From: Pseudomonadales bacterium
Lineage (GTDB): Bacteria > Pseudomonadota > Gammaproteobacteria > Pseudomonadales > Azotimanducaceae
DNA length: 64,000 nucleotides
Direction: 5' to 3'
NCBI GenBank assembly: GCA_041395945.1
Contig: JAWKZN010000002.1
Span: 248,001 to 312,000, forward strand
Shown: positions 48,121 through 55,929 of the stretch, piece after piece
How positions within the stretch are numbered: position 1 is the first letter of the stretch
How the letters are laid out: each line of letters begins with the position of its first letter
Position numbers and translations under genes: made by a program
Notes under the pieces: generated by a model
Seen by the model: the letters and a program-made list of their open reading frames with translations, nothing else
Database searches by the model: none
What the model was told of the DNA's origin: nothing

Positions 48121-48607
48121 ACGCTGGATGATCTCTGCGCTGATTCTGTCCCTGGTCGCAAACGGGGTCCTCATCGGCTACCTGCTCGGCAACTTCTCAA
48201 GGCATGAATTCAGGCCCCCGCTGGTCAATTCCATGGTGGGAGCACGCCATATTCTCGCTGAGCTGCCGCCCGCACGCCGGGATATGCTCGAGCCGCTCCT
48301 GAATCAGCACCTGCGCGACCTGCGCCCGAACCTGCGGGAAATACGCAGCGCCCAGTCAGATATCCGCGCGGCGATACTGGCGGATCCTTTCGACCCCGAA
48401 GCGCTGCGTGCAGCTCTCAACCGTTTTCAGCAGCGGCTTGGAGCATCCCAGGCTGGCGGCAATGACTCCTACGTCGCCTTTGTCGCAGCGTTGAATCCCC
48501 GGGAACGGGAAATTCTGGTGAAGGGCATGAACCGATCGCCGGGCAGGCTCCCCAGCTATCCGGAACACCGCTTTGGTGGTCATGCAGACAGGGACGACCG
48601 TCCGTGA
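48110..48607 (+). CDS. Periplasmic heavy-metal-resistance/sensor (CnrX/CpxP-like) protein
   Basis: 165 residues: one N-terminal membrane anchor (MISALILSLVANGVLIGYLLG), then helical hairpin segments (LAELPPARRDMLEPLLNQHLRDLRPNLREIRSAQSDIRAAILADPFDPEALRAALNRFQQRLG) typical of the Metal_resist/CpxP-Spy fold. CnrX-type proteins sense Ni/Co and release the sigma factor through the anti-sigma partner. The His/Met metal ligands of CnrX are not obvious here. It overlaps both neighbours (anti-sigma and syd), forming a continuous operon. Confidence 0.75.
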   Translation: MTSKRWMISALILSLVANGVLIGYLLGNFSRHEFRPPLVNSMVGARHILAELPPARRDMLEPLLNQHLRDLRPNLREIRSAQSDIRAAILADPFDPEALRAALNRFQQRLGASQAGGNDSYVAFVAALNPREREILVKGMNRSPGRLPSYPEHRFGGHADRDDRP

Positions 48608-49203
48608 GGGTCACCCACGCACTCACGAATTTCGTAGACGCTTACTGCAGGACCTATCCCGTTCTGGACACCGCCTACGATCCGGAGTGGACGTCTCCCT
48701 GCGAGATCGGCGAACCCTATTCGGGATCGGACGGTGAGCGGCGCATCCACTGGCGACCCATCGCGCGGGAATCCGCCGACGGGGATTTCGCACCGCTGGA
48801 ACGCGCGCTGGAGACAGCCGTGCATCCCGACATCAAGGCCTACTACGGCGCCTACTGGTCCGGCAGTCTCGAGGCGGAGGCCCCGGACGGGCATGTCAGT
48901 CTGCTGTGTCTGTGGAATCCCGACGACATCCAGCGGCTGACGGAAAATCTCATCGGTCACGTACTGGCCGGTCGACGCGCGCGGGGCCCACTGAGCATTT
49001 TTTTTGCCTGCACCGAACCCGACTCCGAGTACTTTCTCAGCGTCGAAAACGCCACCGGCGCGGTATTGCTGGAGCGGCCGGGCTCAAAGCCCGTGCGCCG
49101 GGTCAGCGACTGCCTTGCCGATTTCATCACCACACTGGTACCCGCCCTGCCCCCGGGCACCCCGCTCCCCAGGACTGTGGGAGGCTCAACACCCAATGCG
49201 TGA
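48604..49203 (+). CDS. syd: SecY-interacting protein Syd
   Basis: 199 residues matching Syd: DAYCRTYPVLDTAYDPEWTSPCEIGEP, RRIHWRPIARES...FAPLERALETAVHPDIKAYYGAYWSGSLEAEAPDGHVSLLCLWNPDD, and LADFITTLVPALPPGTPLP at the end. Syd binds SecY and helps monitor translocon quality at the inner membrane. The ATG-like GTG start at 48604 overlaps the previous stop by four bases. Members are largely restricted to gammaproteobacteria, which supports the taxonomic reading. Confidence 0.9.
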   Translation: MRVTHALTNFVDAYCRTYPVLDTAYDPEWTSPCEIGEPYSGSDGERRIHWRPIARESADGDFAPLERALETAVHPDIKAYYGAYWSGSLEAEAPDGHVSLLCLWNPDDIQRLTENLIGHVLAGRRARGPLSIFFACTEPDSEYFLSVENATGAVLLERPGSKPVRRVSDCLADFITTLVPALPPGTPLPRTVGGSTPNA

Positions 49204-49263
49204 ACCAGTTGCTGGCGCCCGTCGACCCGGGAGCTAGTATCGACGGCATACGGGGACAGAAAC

Positions 49264-50019
49264 ATGCCAGTCGGATATCTGAAAAACAGTCGCATCATGC
49301 AGACGATTCGCTCGCGGGTCGCATTCCACATCCGCCAGCACGGTTTCGACCATTGCATGCAGCGCATCGTGGACGGTCAGGAGCGGCCGATCCCGGGCAG
49401 TCTCATCGCCGAGGCTTTCGCGCAATGGGGAGACCCCTTAAGCGCCAGCGATGAAGGCTATCTGCGCAGCTGTCTCGCCGAAGTCTCAGCCACCAGTGGC
49501 GCCATCCTGCAGTGTGGTGCGGGATTGTCGACACTGGTGCTCGGTGCCATATGTCATGGCAGCAACACCAAGGGCCACCAGCTCTGGTGTCTGGAACATG
49601 ATCGACACTGGGCCAGCACCATCCGCTCCTGGCTCACCGAATACCGGGTCGCGAACACCCATGTGATCCACAGCCGGGCCCAGATGTTCGAAGGCTATAC
49701 CTGGTACTCGGTAGACACTGCCAGACTGGCGAAAACCTACAGTCTGGTGCTCTGCGAGGGCGTCCGGGCCTCCCCCCGGGGGGCATTCGGCGCACTGCGG
49801 CGCCTCGAAGGTCATCTCGCCTCTTCCTTCGTGATGCTGGCGCGGGATGCCGGACAGGCAGCCGACCTCAAACTGCTGAAAAGCTGGGCCGATGCGAATG
49901 AGGCCAAGTTCGTCCTGGTAGACCGCCAGGAAGGGTTTGTGAAAATTTCCCGTCAGGCCACCCACCAGGTCAACGCCGCTGGAGTCCAGGCGAACTCGAA
50001 GATGAAGCGCGCTTACTGA
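49264..50019 (+). CDS. Class I SAM methyltransferase-like hypothetical protein
   Basis: 251 residues. The middle part carries a Rossmann-like motif I (GAILQCGAGLSTLVLGAICHG) and an acidic end of strand 2 (HQLWCLEHDRHWASTI), suggesting an SAM-binding fold, with LAKTYSLVLCEGVRASPRGAFGAL after it. The remainder (LIAEAFAQWGDPLSASDEGYL) is not diagnostic. Substrate and role are unknown. It stands alone between syd and aroA. Confidence 0.6.
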   Translation: MPVGYLKNSRIMQTIRSRVAFHIRQHGFDHCMQRIVDGQERPIPGSLIAEAFAQWGDPLSASDEGYLRSCLAEVSATSGAILQCGAGLSTLVLGAICHGSNTKGHQLWCLEHDRHWASTIRSWLTEYRVANTHVIHSRAQMFEGYTWYSVDTARLAKTYSLVLCEGVRASPRGAFGALRRLEGHLASSFVMLARDAGQAADLKLLKSWADANEAKFVLVDRQEGFVKISRQATHQVNAAGVQANSKMKRAY

Positions 50020-50062
50020 GCCGACTCGCCCGCATGGGTGCGATGGTGTTTAATGCCGCGCC

Positions 50063-51349
50063 ATGCGCACTCTCACCCTGAAACCTGCGGCCGCGCTGGC
50101 CGGACATGTCACCATCCCGGGCTCGAAGAGTATTTCCAATCGAGCTCTGCTGCTTGCGGCCATGGCCGAGGGTGACACACGCCTGCACAACCTGCTCGAC
50201 AGCGACGACATCCGCTTCATGCGCCTTGCATTGCAGAAACTCGGTATCGGGCTGCGGGAAGGCGTCGATACCTGCCTGGTCGAAGGCCGTGGTGGTCCGC
50301 TGGTGACCGACGCCCGCGAATGCGAACTCGATCTGGGCCTTGCCGGCACTGCCATACGACCGCTGGCTGCCGCACTGACTCTGGGCAATGGCACCTTCAC
50401 CCTCGACGGCATCGAGCGCATGCGCGAGCGGCCCATCGGACCTCTGGTGGACGGTCTGCGCCAGCTTGGCGCGCGCATGGATTACCTGGGTGTCAGCGGT
50501 TACCCGCCGGTACGCGTGCAGGGCACAGGTCTGGCCGGTGGCCGCATAACCATGGCCGGAGATCTGTCGAGCCAGTTTCTCACCGCCCTGCTCATGGCAG
50601 CCCCCCTGGCACGTGGGCCGGTGCACGTCGACATCGACGGTGTCCAGGTATCCAAGCCTTACCTTGCCATCACCCTGCATCTGATGAGCCGTTTCGGTGT
50701 GATGGTCGAGCACCAGGATTTCCAGCGCTTCGACATCACGCCCGGTCACTACCGTTCGCCGGGAGATTTTCTGGTCGAGGCAGATGCCAGTTCAGCATCC
50801 TATTTTCTCGCAGCAGGTGCCATCGCCGGCAATGGTGTGACCGTGCACGGTATCGGTTCGGACAGCGTGCAGGGCGATGTTGCGTTCGTTGACGTGTTGA
50901 AACAGATGGGCGCACGTGTGGACGTTCACCCCGCCAGCATCAGCGTGCGACCTGGAAAGCTGCACGCAGTCGATCTTGATCTGAATGCGATTCCAGACGC
51001 GGCCATGACTGCCGCAGTGCTGGCCCTGTTCGCGACAGGCACCACCACGCTGCGCAATATCTACAACTGGCGGGTGAAGGAAACCGACCGACTGGCCGCC
51101 ATGAGTACCGAATTGCGGAAACTCGGCGCCACCGTGATCGAAGGTCGGGACTTCCTGTCCATCACCCCGCCAGGGAAACTCTTCAGCGCGGCAATCGATA
51201 CCTACGGCGACCACCGCATGGCGATGTGTTTCTCACTGGCCTGTCTGGGGGGAGTATCCGTCGACATCCGGGATCCGGACTGCGTGAGCAAAACCTTTCC
51301 TACCTACTTCGAGCTTTTCGAAAAGCTCCGGGTTGATCAGGCTGGCTGA
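50063..51349 (+). CDS. aroA: 3-phosphoshikimate 1-carboxyvinyltransferase (EPSP synthase, class I)
   Basis: 428 residues: VTIPGSKSISNRALLLAAMAEGDTRLHNLLDSDDIRFMRLALQKLG (phosphate-binding Lys), LGLAGTAIRPLAAALTLGNGTFTLDGIERMRERPIGPLVDGLRQLGA (class I-type pattern with Gly-Thr-Ala), SSQFLTALLMAAPLA, LVEADASSASYFLAAGA, KETDRLAAMSTELRKLGATV and the C-terminal DTYGDHRMAMCFSLA. It makes EPSP from shikimate 3-phosphate and PEP for aromatic amino acid synthesis. The 3' end overlaps the TetR gene end by 13 bp. Confidence 0.95.
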   Translation: MRTLTLKPAAALAGHVTIPGSKSISNRALLLAAMAEGDTRLHNLLDSDDIRFMRLALQKLGIGLREGVDTCLVEGRGGPLVTDARECELDLGLAGTAIRPLAAALTLGNGTFTLDGIERMRERPIGPLVDGLRQLGARMDYLGVSGYPPVRVQGTGLAGGRITMAGDLSSQFLTALLMAAPLARGPVHVDIDGVQVSKPYLAITLHLMSRFGVMVEHQDFQRFDITPGHYRSPGDFLVEADASSASYFLAAGAIAGNGVTVHGIGSDSVQGDVAFVDVLKQMGARVDVHPASISVRPGKLHAVDLDLNAIPDAAMTAAVLALFATGTTTLRNIYNWRVKETDRLAAMSTELRKLGATVIEGRDFLSITPPGKLFSAAIDTYGDHRMAMCFSLACLGGVSVDIRDPDCVSKTFPTYFELFEKLRVDQAG

Positions 51350-51894
51350 ACCCTGGGCTGGAGTTTGATCCGGGGCTTCTGAGTCTCCGCCGCAGCAACC
51401 GCACTGAACCTGCGCATCAATCCCGCCATGGCCACATGCCTGTCTTCGAGCCCGGCAAAGGGGCCCAGTCGCGACTCCACAAGATCCGGCAGCAGGGCTT
51501 CGAGCAGCTCCAGCGCGATCAGCACCAGTGCGCGGCTGCCGGCGTCGGCCGAATCCGGCTGGGGCAGCCAGCTGTTCAGACTTTCACTCAAGCGCAGGGG
51601 CATCGACCGACCGCTGCCGGACAGCCCTGCCAGCAGCTGCCAGGCTTCGACCCGGCAGGCGTCCCGCTGCCAGGGCGGCTGGGACAGTTCCTCCCGCAAC
51701 TGCTCCAGGCAGTCTTCCAGGGCTGCATCAAAGAGTGCCTGCTTGTCGCCGAAGTAGTGATAGAGCATGCGTTTGTTGACGTCTGCATTAGCGGCTATGG
51801 CATCCACCCGGGCACCTTCCAGCCCATCCCGGGCAAACGCCCTGCGGGCGGCATCGAGAATCCGGCGCTTCTGGATTTCCGGGGTACGTCGCAT
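51337..51894 (-). CDS. TetR-family transcriptional regulator
   Basis: 185 residues: N-terminal helix-turn-helix RRILDAARRAFARDGLEGARVDAIAANADVNKRMLYHYFGDKQALFDAALEDCLEQL, then a helical ligand-binding domain (about 75-185). TetR proteins repress nearby genes and release in response to a small molecule; target and ligand are unknown. It is convergent with aroA. A 15-bp degenerate tandem repeat begins 24 bp upstream of its start codon and is a candidate operator region. Confidence 0.9.
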   Translation of the reverse strand: MRRTPEIQKRRILDAARRAFARDGLEGARVDAIAANADVNKRMLYHYFGDKQALFDAALEDCLEQLREELSQPPWQRDACRVEAWQLLAGLSGSGRSMPLRLSESLNSWLPQPDSADAGSRALVLIALELLEALLPDLVESRLGPFAGLEDRHVAMAGLMRRFSAVAAAETQKPRIKLQPRVQPA

Positions 51895-51917
51895 GGCGCG
51901 ACTATAACCATCCGGTT

Positions 51918-51992
51918 ACTTCCAGGTCCAGTACTTCCAGGTCCACTGCTTCGTCGCCCACTACTTGCGGATCCATGCTTTCCAGGTCCAAC
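51918..51992 (+). repeat. 15-bp degenerate tandem repeat (5 units) upstream of TetR gene
   Basis: Five units of 15 bp, consensus ACTTCCAGGTCCA plus two variable bases: units 1, 2 and 5 retain TTCCAGGTCCA, while units 3 and 4 are diverged. The array starts 24 bp upstream of the TetR start codon. It may be a regulator site or a slippage product. Confidence 0.75.
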
Positions 51993-52484
51993 ACTCCGAG
52001 GAATCACGCCCCTCTCGCGAAGCGCAAAGCATGCTCCCGAAGCCACAAGCCGGATCCAGAAGTAACCATTTAGTTAAAACCAGCCGTACAACGTTCAGCT
52101 CAACCTCCAGGAAGTGATCCGTCACCAATTCGGGGCATCTGGCAGGGTGGCAGCGAGGCACTGAGACCTCGCGCAGCCCTTCCAAGGTGCCACTGCTCTG
52201 CGGACTTGCCTCGTGAGGAACACGAGTCAATCCGCTGCCGCAGTGCTGCGCTACACGGTCCCAGTGCCTCCCTGCCACCCGCCTGCCGCAACAGCCTTCC
52301 GGAGTCAGTCGCACGCCCTCCCCCAGCAATCCGTTTCGTTTTCCCTTAGGACGAACGGCTGCCCACCATCGATACGCAGCACAACCCTCGGAGCAGACTA
52401 CGACCGCACAGCGGGTCAGCGCAGTATTTCGCTGGGGTTATGGATCAGGCGCTGGATCACGAAGCTCGGAAGCATTCATCCAGC

Positions 52485-52571
52485 GTGGTCGAGGACGGGC
52501 TACCCCGGGCCGTGTAGCAAGGGCACAGCGGAGCTGCCGAGCGAGGCCCGGGGTAGCCCGTCCTCGACCAC
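52485..52571 (+). repeat. Perfect 27-bp inverted repeat (REP-like hairpin)
   Basis: Left arm 52485-52511 and right arm 52545-52571 are exact reverse complements for 27 bp (arm begins GTGGTCGAGGACGGGCTA), with a 33-nt loop between. It lies about 65 bp beyond the 3' end of ogt. A stem this long, GC-rich, intergenic and without a T tract is more like a REP/BIME-type element than a simple terminator, though it could also stabilise the upstream mRNA end. Confidence 0.85.
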
Positions 52572-52635
52572 ACTCTGATCAACCTCTTTCCGTACTTCTT
52601 GAACCGCGCCAACGTACATCGGCAACGGATTCAGT

Positions 52636-53133
52636 CTAGCCTTCCCGGGCAAACAGCCCCGAGTGACTGCGCTCGAGATCGAGCAGGAAGCGTTTGGCAT
52701 CGAGACCGCCACCGAATCCGGTCAGTGAGCCGTCACTGCCGATCACCCGATGACAGGGGATCACAATGGGAATCGGATTGTTGCCATTGGCACTGCCGAC
52801 CGCACGCACCGCCTTTGGATTCCCCACCGCCACCGCGATGTCCTGGTAAGAGCGGGTTTCGCCATAGGGTATCTCCTGCAGTGCACTGAGCACGGATCTC
52901 TGAAAGGGTGTCGTATCCGGTTCGAGGTCGAGTTCGAACTGCCGGCGGCTGCCTTCGAAGTACTCTTCGAGCTGCCGCCGTACCTTGCGGAATGGCTCGT
53001 CATAGCGCTCCCAGGCCTCTTCCGCGCCCCGGGCTTTAGCCCCCCGGGGAAAGCCGATGACCTTCAGGCGCGCGCGGTCTCCGGCCAGCAGCAGGCGGCC
53101 GACCGGGCTGTCCATATAGGTGTAAAACATCAT
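52636..53133 (-). CDS. ogt: Methylated-DNA-protein cysteine methyltransferase
   Basis: 165 residues: N-terminal ribonuclease-H-like domain (MFYTYMDSPVGRLLLAGD), then TTPFQRSVLSALQEIPYGETRSYQDIAVAVGNPKAVRAVGSANGNNPIPIVIPCHRVIGSDGSLTGFGGGLDAKRFLLDLE, with the acceptor Cys127 in IPCHRV, the Arg finger in KAVRAVG and the helix-turn-helix. It directly repairs O6-alkylguanine. It lies 15 bp downstream of the Ada-AlkA fusion gene, so the two form an alkylation-repair operon. Confidence 0.95.
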   Translation of the reverse strand: MMFYTYMDSPVGRLLLAGDRARLKVIGFPRGAKARGAEEAWERYDEPFRKVRRQLEEYFEGSRRQFELDLEPDTTPFQRSVLSALQEIPYGETRSYQDIAVAVGNPKAVRAVGSANGNNPIPIVIPCHRVIGSDGSLTGFGGGLDAKRFLLDLERSHSGLFAREG

Positions 53134-53148
53134 CGCTCTCCTGTTCTG

Positions 53149-54636
53149 TTACCGATTCCGGCGCAGTTGCTCCGTACGCCACAGGTACATCACTGCATAG
53201 GCCCGCCACGGCCGCCAGGCTTCCGCCAGAGTCCGTGCCCCGGCGGCAGTTTTTTCGAGCACCTTAAGGACCACCCAGTCATTGTCGGGAAACGCATCCG
53301 GATCCCGGGCCACCCGCATGCCGACATAGCCGGCCGTCCAGGGACCGATGCCGGGAATGGCGCAGAGCCGTTCGCGCAGCTGCAGCGGATCTACGCTTTC
53401 ATCGAGGATCAGATCCCCGTCGAGCACCGCTCGCGCCAGGGTCTGAATGGCCGCCGCCCGCCTGCCCGGCATGCCCAGAGACACAACATCCGCTTCGGCA
53501 AGCGCCGCAGGATCCGGGAAACCACCGGCACCAAAGCGCTCACACATCTGCGTGGCCAGGGCGGTCGCCCGGGCAACGCTCACCTGCTGGCCGAGCACGG
53601 CCCGCACCGCGGTTTCGAAGCCGTCCCAGGCTCCCGGTACCCGCAGCCCCGGGTCTGCGGCCACCGCCGTGCGCAGCTGTCGGTCTGCACCCAGCACCGC
53701 TTCCAGCGCGTGAGGGTCGGCGTCCAGATCGAAGAGGCGCCGCACCCGTTGCAGAAGGGCACCCAGGTCAGTGACCGCCTCGGCGGGTACCGCAAGGTGC
53801 AGCGCGCCCGCCACCCAGCTCACCTGCAGCCAGCCCGGGCACTCGCCTGCCCCTTCTGTCGCAACGAGCCTGCGCCGATACGTATGTCCCTCCACCTCTT
53901 CGAGGCCGGGCAGGCCACGCTGACGGAGAAAATCGAATACCCAGTCCGCATGATAGGGCTCACGTACCGGCAGAGTGAGCTGCAGCAGCTGATCGCCGGC
54001 AGCCAGGCCATCGGCGGCTTCGTCCTGGGCCGGGGAACGGGCAGCACCGGTCTTTCTCCCCGGGGGTCTCCCCCGCAGAGTGCGGGCCCGCAGGATGCGG
54101 GGGGCGCGACCGTAGGTCGTCCGAATCTCATCATTGAAACGCCTGACGCTCCGGTAGCCGGCCCGCAGGGCGACATCCGCAAAGGGCAGCGGACTGTGGT
54201 CGATCAGGCGCTTGGCCAGCTGCACCCGGCGCACCTTGGCAAGGCTCTTCGGGCTCGCACCAAGTTCGGCATTGAACAGGCGATTGAGATGTCGCGTGCT
54301 CAGCGCCAGCTCGCGTGCCAGGGCGTCCAGATCCCGGTCGTCGAGAAAACCGGCGTCGATCAGGCGCAGACCGCGGATGACCGTCTGGCTGGTGAGGGTC
54401 CACTCGGGCAGACGCCGCGCGGTTTCCGGCCGGCAGCGCAGGCAGGGCCGGAATCCCGCTTCCTGGGCGGCGGCCGGGGTCTGGAAGTAGCGGACATTGT
54501 CTTCCGCCGGGATCCGGGCCGGGCACACCGGCCGGCAATAGATTCCTGTGGTCAGCACACCGACGATGAACCGGCCATCGAAGCGGGGGTCCCGGGACAG
54601 GCGCGCCCGTTCGCAGATTTCCGGCTCCGGTAACAT
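53149..54636 (-). CDS. alkA: Ada-type regulator fused to DNA-3-methyladenine glycosylase II (AlkA)
   Basis: 495 residues. N-terminal Ada zinc domain with Cys34, Cys38, Cys65 and Cys68 (TGIYCRPVCPARIP, GFRPCLRCRP), two AraC helix-turn-helix motifs (LALSTRHLNRLFNAELGASPKSL and ADVALRAGYRSVRRFNDEIRTTYGRAP), then the AlkA glycosylase half (about 205-495) with the helix-hairpin-helix AIPGIGPWTAGYVGMR and catalytic Asp in AFPDNDWVVLK. The methyltransferase domain of E. coli Ada is absent; that activity is supplied by the adjacent ogt gene. Methyl phosphotriester transfer to Cys should activate transcription of this operon. Confidence 0.93.
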   Translation of the reverse strand: MLPEPEICERARLSRDPRFDGRFIVGVLTTGIYCRPVCPARIPAEDNVRYFQTPAAAQEAGFRPCLRCRPETARRLPEWTLTSQTVIRGLRLIDAGFLDDRDLDALARELALSTRHLNRLFNAELGASPKSLAKVRRVQLAKRLIDHSPLPFADVALRAGYRSVRRFNDEIRTTYGRAPRILRARTLRGRPPGRKTGAARSPAQDEAADGLAAGDQLLQLTLPVREPYHADWVFDFLRQRGLPGLEEVEGHTYRRRLVATEGAGECPGWLQVSWVAGALHLAVPAEAVTDLGALLQRVRRLFDLDADPHALEAVLGADRQLRTAVAADPGLRVPGAWDGFETAVRAVLGQQVSVARATALATQMCERFGAGGFPDPAALAEADVVSLGMPGRRAAAIQTLARAVLDGDLILDESVDPLQLRERLCAIPGIGPWTAGYVGMRVARDPDAFPDNDWVVLKVLEKTAAGARTLAEAWRPWRAYAVMYLWRTEQLRRNR

Positions 54637-54741
54637 GGGAACTCCCGGATGTTGAGGGATGAGAAGCGACTATAATGGCCGGCCGCGGAAAAAACTCGCC
54701 GAAACCGGACATTGCTGCGAAACCATGAATCCCCACCCAGC

Positions 54742-55929
54742 ATGAAATATCCAGACAGTGACAGGCTGCTGGAAACCGCCATCCACGCCTGGCGCAACCG
54801 CTTGCCTGCCCCCCCGCCAGTTTCACTGCGGCTGGATCGACCCTGGTCCGAGTCCGGCGCACCGGCCGATCTGCACCTCGACTATCAGTGCCGCGGCAAT
54901 CCCGAGGATCCGGATCTGACCTTCACGGTGGACGGTGTGACATTCGGCCTCCAGGATCCTGTTGCACTCGAGGCCGTGCCGATCGCCAAGCCCTGGGGGC
55001 AGGAAATCTGGTACACGGGCATCGAGGCACGGGGGGAGAGCCGGGTGGTCGGGGCCGGTGGTACGGTCAGCCTTGCCCACTATCTGGCTGCAGCGCCGGA
55101 CGCCCTGTGTCGGCGCCAGGCCATTGTGCTGCTGAAGGTGCTGGATCCGCGACCGGAGCCCGTGCTTGGTGAGCTCTATTTCGAAGTCCATGAAGAGAAA
55201 CGCGAGGTCTACGTGGTGAGCCACGTGGACGCCGGGGCCTGGCCAGAGGGTCAGGGCGCCATCCGCTTCGGCATGGATCAGAGACGGCGCGAAGCAATGG
55301 GGGATGAGGCGTTCAGGGCCGCCTTCCTCGACGCCGTTGCCCGCTATGAGCGCCTGCGCGATCAGGTGGACGCCGGCAGCCGGGAGCTGGGTGAAGAAGA
55401 AGCCGCGGCCAGGGACGCTGTGCACGCCTTCACCGCGCTCAGACCGCTCCGGGTCGGGGACGTGGTGGTGGTTCCGACCTGGACACCCCACGCCCTGCTG
55501 CACGGTGTGCGGGTCGTCGAGTTTCAGACACCCACCTACGAGCGCCATATCATTTCCTTCGGCCAGAAAGTGCTTACCCAGGCACACTGGGACAGCGCGC
55601 TGGCCATATCCCGGATGCAGCTCGAGCCACCGGAACCTGCACAGTTCGAACCCATCACTCCGGGCGTGAGCCGTATCGCCCGCTTTCCGGATTTCGGCGT
55701 CTGGCGCGCGGCTGTGGAGCCCGGCGGTCGCCTGCAACTGCCCGCAGACCTGCCCTATGCGCTGTGCCTGTGTGTCGACGGTGAGATTGAGCTCGCGGGC
55801 CGCACCGGCAGTCTGAACCTGACCCGGGAAAAGGCGGCCTTCATTCCGCATCGTGCCCTCACTGCAGCAGTCGCCAACGCATCCGGAACACACCCGGCCA
55901 TCGTTCTCATCGCGGCTCCTGGACTGTGA
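54742..55929 (+). CDS. Mannose-6-phosphate isomerase class I-like cupin protein
   Basis: 395 residues. The segment LEAVPIAKPWGQEIWYTGIEARGES and the following cupin barrel (LLKVLDPRPEPVLGELYFEVHEEKREVYVVSHV) resemble class I phosphomannose isomerases, with a second cupin-like half near the C-terminus (YALCLCVDGEIELAGRTGSLNLTREKAAFIP). The ligand pattern QxH...E...H is only partly recognisable, so catalysis is uncertain. The ATG at 54742 is chosen rather than the 54712 start. It is divergent from alkA and overlaps the metallophosphoesterase gene by four bases. Confidence 0.7.
   Translation: MKYPDSDRLLETAIHAWRNRLPAPPPVSLRLDRPWSESGAPADLHLDYQCRGNPEDPDLTFTVDGVTFGLQDPVALEAVPIAKPWGQEIWYTGIEARGESRVVGAGGTVSLAHYLAAAPDALCRRQAIVLLKVLDPRPEPVLGELYFEVHEEKREVYVVSHVDAGAWPEGQGAIRFGMDQRRREAMGDEAFRAAFLDAVARYERLRDQVDAGSRELGEEEAAARDAVHAFTALRPLRVGDVVVVPTWTPHALLHGVRVVEFQTPTYERHIISFGQKVLTQAHWDSALAISRMQLEPPEPAQFEPITPGVSRIARFPDFGVWRAAVEPGGRLQLPADLPYALCLCVDGEIELAGRTGSLNLTREKAAFIPHRALTAAVANASGTHPAIVLIAAPGL

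Larger units (their letters stand above)
51895..52635. other. Long intergenic region with tandem and inverted repeats
   Basis: About 740 bp between the TetR gene and ogt. It contains the 15-bp degenerate tandem repeat (51918-51992) and a perfect 27-bp inverted repeat (52485-52571). Frames in between are not protein-like and lack ribosome sites. No tRNA or terminator with a T tract was recognised. Confidence 0.6.

Noticed and set aside
52485..52571. Rho-independent terminator
   Set aside because: The stem is much longer than usual, the loop is 33 nt and no T tract follows on either strand. It is listed as a REP-like inverted repeat instead.
52750..54633. Long open frame on the plus strand opposite the Ada-AlkA fusion gene
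   Set aside because: The minus strand encodes clear Ada, AraC and AlkA motifs. The plus-strand product is low-complexity Arg/Gly/Ala rich and is a high-GC codon shadow.
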